A stretch of 64,000 nt of DNA. It comes from Oscillospiraceae bacterium (GTDB taxonomy: Bacteria; Bacillota; Clostridia; Oscillospirales; Oscillospiraceae). This document shows positions 59,774 through 64,000 of this stretch, one piece after another (position 1 is the stretch's first letter; every line of letters starts with the position of its first letter). Below the pieces are notes generated by a model. That model was not told where the DNA came from. It saw only the letters and a program-made list of their open reading frames with translations, and ran no database searches. The stretch is taken from the NCBI GenBank assembly GCA_017624915.1, contig JAGAMC010000027.1:1-64000 (forward strand), in the 5' to 3' direction. Both the position numbers and the translations under genes were made by a program.

Positions 59774-59800
59774 AAAACGCCGGGTGTCCCGGCGTTTTTT
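59774..59800 (+). terminator. Terminator after the YigZ-family gene
   Basis: Stem AAAACGCCGGG / CCCGGCGTTTT with loop TGT and a six-T tail. Confidence 0.9.
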
Positions 59801-59948
59801 CTTTCATATTTCCGAATGTTGCAAAACTGTAAACTTGCCGTTAAGATGTCGTTAATTCGGTTGTATTCTCTCCTTTGTTTCGATAAGATTTACTGCAATG
59901 TAAAATAAAAATGGGCAAATTGCACCGTTGAGCAACTGGGGAGTTTTT

Positions 59949-62882
59949 ATGAGTTTTCGCATCGGGATCGATATCGGTTCCACCACAGTCAAGGTGGTGG
60001 TTCTGGATGACAATGACAAGCTGCTGTTTCGTTCCTACGAGCGCCACTATTCCAAGGCCCGGGAGCGGGCGGCCCAGACTCTGCGCTGTGTGGGTGACAT
60101 GCTGTGCGGCCAGCGGGTCAAGCTGGTGGTCACCGGGTCGGCCGGTCTGGGCGTGGCCCGAGCGGCGGGCCTTGACTTTGTGCAGGAGGTCTATGCCACT
60201 GCCGCCGCGGTGAACACCTATATCCCGGACACCGACGCCGTCATCGAATTGGGCGGCGAGGACGCCAAGATCATCTTCTTCGGCGGGGCGCTGGAGGAGC
60301 GCATGAACGGCTCCTGCGCCGGCGGAACGGGTGCATTCATCGACCAGATGGCTACACTGATGAACGTCACGGTGGATGAGCTGGACGCACTGTCTTTGAA
60401 GCACCAGAAGATATACCCCATTGCAAGCCGCTGCGGCGTGTTTGCCAAGAGCGATATCCAGCCCATCCTCAATCAGGGCGGGCGCAAGGAGGACGTTGCA
60501 GCGTCGATTTTTCAGGCGGTGGTGGACCAGACGGTGGCCGGACTGACACAGGGCCGTGAGCTGAAGGGCAAAATCGTGTTTCTGGGCGGACCTCTGCACT
60601 TTTTGATGGGGCTGCGCGCCCGTTTTGTGGAGACCCTTGGGCTGGATAGTGAGCACGCGGTATTCCCGGAGGACGGTGACTGTTTTGCCGCCATGGGCGC
60701 GGCCTTATGCTCCGGTGACTATGCGAGCGTGGAGTTTGATGAGGCGCTGGAGCGGCTGGAGCGCAGCGTGGACAGCACCTCTTTGCTGGATACCATGCCC
60801 GCCCTTTTTGAGAACGAGGCGCAGTACGAGCGGTTCCTTGCCCGACACAACGCAAGCCACCCCCCTCAGGCGGATGTGAGCACCTATTCCGGCCCGGCGT
60901 GGCTGGGCATCGACGCAGGCTCCACCACCACAAAAATGGCCCTCATCACCGGGGACGGCGGGCTGCTCTATACATACTACCACTCCAATCAGGGCAATCC
61001 CGTCTCCATCGTGCTGGAACAGCTCAGGGAGATCTACCGCCTGTGCGGCAGCCGCATCGAGATAAAGGGCGCGGCAGTCACCGGCTACGGCGAAGACCTG
61101 ATCAAAAACGCCTTCTCCTGCGATCTGGGGCTGGTGGAGACCGTGGCCCACTATAAAGCCGCCGCCCACTTCAATCCCGAGGTGGACTTCATCATCGACA
61201 TCGGCGGACAGGATATGAAGTGCTTCAAGATCCGCAACGGCGCGGTGGACTCCATCATGCTCAACGAGGCCTGCTCCTCCGGCTGCGGCTCGTTTATCGA
61301 GACCTTTGCCCGGGCGCTGGGCTACTCCATCGCGGACTTTACCCGACTTGGTCTGTTCGCCCGCAATCCTGTCAATCTGGGCAGCCGGTGCACCGTGTTT
61401 ATGAACTCCAGCGTCAAGCAGGCACAGAAGGACGGCGCCAGCGTGGAGGATATCTCCGCGGGCCTTTCTACCTCCATTGTGAAAAACGCGGTATATAAGG
61501 TCATCCGTGCCGCCAGCGCGGACGATCTGGGCAAGCATATCGTGGTGCAGGGGGGCACGTTCTACAACGACGCGGTGCTGCGCGCCTTTGAGCAGGAACT
61601 GGGCAGGGACGTCACCCGGCCCACCATCGCGGGCATCATGGGCGCTTTCGGCGCGGCCCTTGCCGCCCGGGATCTGGGACTTGAAAAGAGCGCCCTGCTG
61701 GACGAGCAGGCGCTGGAGCGCTTTACCCACAGCGCAAAGCCAGTCACCTGCGGCCTGTGTACCAACCACTGCTCCCTCACTGTCAACGCCTTTGACGGCG
61801 GACGCAGATTCGTTTCGGGCAACCGCTGCTCTCGTCCTCTGGGCGGAGAAAAGGCAGAGCAGCCGGATCTGATGAACTATAAATACAAGAAGCTGCGGGC
61901 CATGCAGGGCAGGGGTGAGGGCAGCGGCATGCGGGGCCGCATCGGCATCCCCTTCGGCCTGAATATGTATGAAAATCTGCCCTTCTGGTATACCTTCTTT
62001 ACGAAACTGGACTTTGAGGTGGTGCTGTCCCCGGACTCCTCCAGAAAGCTGTATCTGAAGGGACAGCGGACCATCCCCTCAGACACGGTGTGCTACCCGG
62101 CAAAGCTCCTTCACGGCCATGTGGAGGCGCTGGTGGAGCAGGGGGTGGATGCCATCTGGTATCCCTGTATGTCCTATAATAACGACGAGGGCATCGGTGA
62201 GAACCACTACAACTGTCCCGTGGTGGCCTATTACCCGGAACTGCTGGCTGCCAACGTGCCGGCCCTGAAAAAGACAAAATTCTTGGCCCCCTATGTGGGC
62301 CTGTGGCGGAAAAAGGACTTTAAAAAGCGCATTGCCGCACTGATGAAGGACGAGTTTGATGTTCCTCCCAAGCAGACGGCTGCCGCGGCGGATGCCGCCT
62401 ACGCTGCCTATGAGGCGTACCTGACAGACGTGCGCATCACCGGTCAGCAGTACATTGACCATGCCCGCCGCAGCGGTCAGGGTATCATTGTGGTGTGCGG
62501 CCGTCCCTATCACATTGACCCGGAAATCAACCACGGCATCAACGATCTGATCACTTCCTTCGGCTTTGTGCTGGTGACCGAGGACGCCCTGAGCCATCTG
62601 GAGGGCTATGCCCCCCGCAAGGTGCTCAACCAGTGGACCTTCCAGAGCCGTATGTACAACGCCGCCCGCTATGTCTGCACCCAGCCCGACATGCAGGTGG
62701 TGCAGCTGGTCAGCTTTGGCTGCGGCACCGACGCCATTACCACCGACGAGATGCGCTCCATCCTGGAGCAGGGCGGCAAGCTTTACACCCAGCTCAAAAT
62801 CGACGACATCAGCAATCTGGGTGCGGTGAAGATCCGCATCCGCAGCCTGATGGCGGCCATTCAGGCCAGAAAGGAGCAGTGA
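59949..62882 (+). CDS. 2-hydroxyacyl-CoA dehydratase activase-type protein, two ASKHA domains
   Basis: A 977-residue protein of the BadF/BadG/BcrA/BcrD ATPase family. The first ASKHA domain starts IGIDIGSTTVKVVVLDD (about 5-21) and has LGGEDAKIIFF near 101 and the FeS-linked Cys in NGSCAGGTGAF and SRCGVF. The second starts LGIDAGSTTTKMAL near 318, with IGGQDMKCFKIRNG near 418 and NEACSSGCGSFIE near 440. A Cys-rich link follows (CGLCTNHCSLT near 600), then a DUF2229-type domain with a SDTVCYPAKLLHGH segment near 712. Such proteins use ATP to drive one-electron transfer to hydroxyacyl-CoA dehydratases. The ATG 59949 (GGGGAG upstream) is preferred to TTG 59928. The dehydratase-like part is a separate gene 1 base downstream. 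Confidence 0.88.
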   Translation: MSFRIGIDIGSTTVKVVVLDDNDKLLFRSYERHYSKARERAAQTLRCVGDMLCGQRVKLVVTGSAGLGVARAAGLDFVQEVYATAAAVNTYIPDTDAVIELGGEDAKIIFFGGALEERMNGSCAGGTGAFIDQMATLMNVTVDELDALSLKHQKIYPIASRCGVFAKSDIQPILNQGGRKEDVAASIFQAVVDQTVAGLTQGRELKGKIVFLGGPLHFLMGLRARFVETLGLDSEHAVFPEDGDCFAAMGAALCSGDYASVEFDEALERLERSVDSTSLLDTMPALFENEAQYERFLARHNASHPPQADVSTYSGPAWLGIDAGSTTTKMALITGDGGLLYTYYHSNQGNPVSIVLEQLREIYRLCGSRIEIKGAAVTGYGEDLIKNAFSCDLGLVETVAHYKAAAHFNPEVDFIIDIGGQDMKCFKIRNGAVDSIMLNEACSSGCGSFIETFARALGYSIADFTRLGLFARNPVNLGSRCTVFMNSSVKQAQKDGASVEDISAGLSTSIVKNAVYKVIRAASADDLGKHIVVQGGTFYNDAVLRAFEQELGRDVTRPTIAGIMGAFGAALAARDLGLEKSALLDEQALERFTHSAKPVTCGLCTNHCSLTVNAFDGGRRFVSGNRCSRPLGGEKAEQPDLMNYKYKKLRAMQGRGEGSGMRGRIGIPFGLNMYENLPFWYTFFTKLDFEVVLSPDSSRKLYLKGQRTIPSDTVCYPAKLLHGHVEALVEQGVDAIWYPCMSYNNDEGIGENHYNCPVVAYYPELLAANVPALKKTKFLAPYVGLWRKKDFKKRIAALMKDEFDVPPKQTAAAADAAYAAYEAYLTDVRITGQQYIDHARRSGQGIIVVCGRPYHIDPEINHGINDLITSFGFVLVTEDALSHLEGYAPRKVLNQWTFQSRMYNAARYVCTQPDMQVVQLVSFGCGTDAITTDEMRSILEQGGKLYTQLKIDDISNLGAVKIRIRSLMAAIQARKEQ

Positions 62883-62883
62883 C

Positions 62884-64000
62884 ATGGCTGAACTGATATA
62901 CAATGAAAACGGCCGGCTGCTCTTTACCAAGGAGATGAAGCGGGAGTACACCATTCTCATGCCCCAGATGCTGCCCGTCCACTTCGGCATGTTCCGCCAG
63001 CTTCTGCTGCTGGAGGGCTACAAGGTGGACCAGCTGAACAACTGCGGCCGGGCGGTGGTGGACGAGGGGCTCAAGTACGTCCACAATGACACCTGTTACC
63101 CTGCGCTGCTGGTCATCGGCCAGCTGATCGACGCCATCAAAAATGGAGGATACGATCCCCACAAGGTGGCCCTGTTCATCACCCAGACCGGCGGCGGCTG
63201 CCGCGCGTCCAACTATATCCACCTGCTGCGCAAGGCGCTGGAAAAGGCAGGGCTTGAGTTTGTACCCGTTATCTCCGTGTCTTTCGGACTGGAGAAGAAT
63301 CCCGGCTTTGCCCTGAGTCTGAGCCTGATCCGCAAGCTGGTCTACGGCATGATGTACGGTGACATCATCGTCAATGTGGCCAATCAGGTGCGGCCCTACG
63401 AGGTGGAAAAGGGAGCGGCCGACCGCATGGTCAGCTGCTGGCAGGATAAGCTTATCGACCTGTTCCGGCGGGGCAGGGGCATGAGCCGGCGGCAGATGCG
63501 CCGGTATTTTGACGAAATCTGCGCCGATTTTGCCGCCATCCCCGTGGCCGGTGAGCCCAAGGTGCGCGTAGGCGTGGTGGGTGAGATCTATGTGAAGTTC
63601 TCATCTCTGTGCAACAACGATCTGGAGCAGTTCCTGCTCAGCGAGGGTGCTGAGCCCGTGGTGCCCGGCCTGACCGACTTTATGATCTTCAAGATCTACA
63701 ACCGCGTGGCGGACGTGGAGCTGTACGGCGGCAAGTGGATCAAGAAGGCGCTGTGCACGGTGGGCATGAAGTACATCGAGGCCTGCCAGCGGGATATGAT
63801 CGGGGCGCTGGAGCGCTCCGGCCGGTTCCGCGCGCCGGGCACCTTTGCCAATCTGCACCGCATGATCAGCGGCTACCTGGGAGACGGCAACAAGATGGGA
63901 GAGGGCTGGCTGCTTACAGCCGAGATGCTGGAACTGATCCACTCCGGCACCCCCAACATCGTCTGCGCCCAGCCCTTTGGATGCCTGCCAAATCACATCG
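62884..64000 (+). CDS. 2-hydroxyacyl-CoA dehydratase-like protein (3' end outside window)
   Basis: An open frame from ATG 62884 to the right edge (372 codons, no stop seen) encodes the HgdB-like portion that many Clostridia have fused to the activase. Recognisable parts are NDTCYPALLVIGQLIDAIKNGGYD (about residues 69-92), LFITQTGGGCRASNYIHLLRKAL near 98, VNVANQVRPYEVEKGAAD near 162, VRVGVVGEIYVKFSSLCNNDLE near 222, and a late CAQPFGCLPNH segment with Cys residues that may bind a [4Fe-4S] cluster. It starts 1 base after the activase stop, so coupling is tight. Substrate and partner subunits are unknown. Confidence 0.85.
   Translation, partial: MAELIYNENGRLLFTKEMKREYTILMPQMLPVHFGMFRQLLLLEGYKVDQLNNCGRAVVDEGLKYVHNDTCYPALLVIGQLIDAIKNGGYDPHKVALFITQTGGGCRASNYIHLLRKALEKAGLEFVPVISVSFGLEKNPGFALSLSLIRKLVYGMMYGDIIVNVANQVRPYEVEKGAADRMVSCWQDKLIDLFRRGRGMSRRQMRRYFDEICADFAAIPVAGEPKVRVGVVGEIYVKFSSLCNNDLEQFLLSEGAEPVVPGLTDFMIFKIYNRVADVELYGGKWIKKALCTVGMKYIEACQRDMIGALERSGRFRAPGTFANLHRMISGYLGDGNKMGEGWLLTAEMLELIHSGTPNIVCAQPFGCLPNHI

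Overview
The window looks like a chromosomal segment of a GC-rich, spore-forming anaerobic Clostridia, most like the gut Oscillospiraceae (Flavonifractor / Lawsonibacter / Intestinimonas type). This rests on gene content and order, not on a database search. Supporting signs are a dgt-dnaG-rpoD operon, an AddAB nuclease with FeS cysteines, a clostridial 2[4Fe-4S] ferredoxin, indolepyruvate:ferredoxin oxidoreductase, a biotin-dependent oxaloacetate decarboxylase-type alpha subunit, 2-hydroxyacyl-CoA dehydratase activase genes, and strong GGAGG ribosome binding sites. No tRNA, rRNA, CRISPR array, integrase or transposase was seen.

Layout. 1-3400 is an AT-rich accessory island: the end of a beta-lactamase-fold serine hydrolase, an HXXEE membrane protein, a small P-loop kinase-like protein, and an ECF sigma/anti-sigma pair. 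Related short motifs separate these units, so the island looks like an array of gene cassettes. 3404-7343 holds malQ and an orphan clpC on the minus strand. 7401-19302 is an aromatic/2-oxoacid metabolic block: ferredoxin, then the divergent minus-strand operon yerC-iorA-iorB-paaK-ACT, and on the plus strand an acyl-CoA synthetase, an aminotransferase, pyruvate kinase, a sodium:solute symporter and an SseB-like protein. Three promoters here carry similar CTTTA(N)CG inverted repeats, suggesting one regulon, plausibly under the TrpR-like YerC. 19442-22259 is trkH-trkA. 22479-28780 is housekeeping: mutS2, HPr, uvrC, rsmD, coaD and a coiled-coil protein. 28910-30984 pairs a collagen-like Gly-X-Thr protein with a glycosyltransferase. 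31145-38918 has the biotin carboxylase/decarboxylase subunit, dgt-dnaG-rpoD, rfbA and a flavodoxin-ferredoxin fusion. 39021-47981 has a lipoprotein and a complete arginine operon, argGHCJBDF, with a TGAAT-rich ArgR-like site upstream. 48109-55868 is addB-pdxK-addA, followed by rpmE, a flavin reductase, hflX, a repeat-rich gene-free stretch, a YigZ protein, and a split 2-hydroxyacyl-CoA dehydratase activase system that runs off the right edge.

How genes work together. PaaK, IorAB, ferredoxin, the aminotransferase, the ACT protein and the TrpR-like regulator fit either oxidative aromatic amino acid fermentation or the reverse route, salvage of aryl acids into aromatic amino acids. The arg operon covers glutamate to arginine apart from carbamoyl phosphate synthesis, with ArgJ recycling the acetyl group. 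The collagen-like protein and the glycosyltransferase behind it probably form a spore- or cell-surface glycoprotein module.

The most unusual features are the cassette-like island, the two-copy multi-hairpin element (14045-14236 and 40993-41180) whose stems show compensatory changes and one copy of which lies inside the arg operon, the candidate YerC operator set, and the collagen/glycosyltransferase pair.
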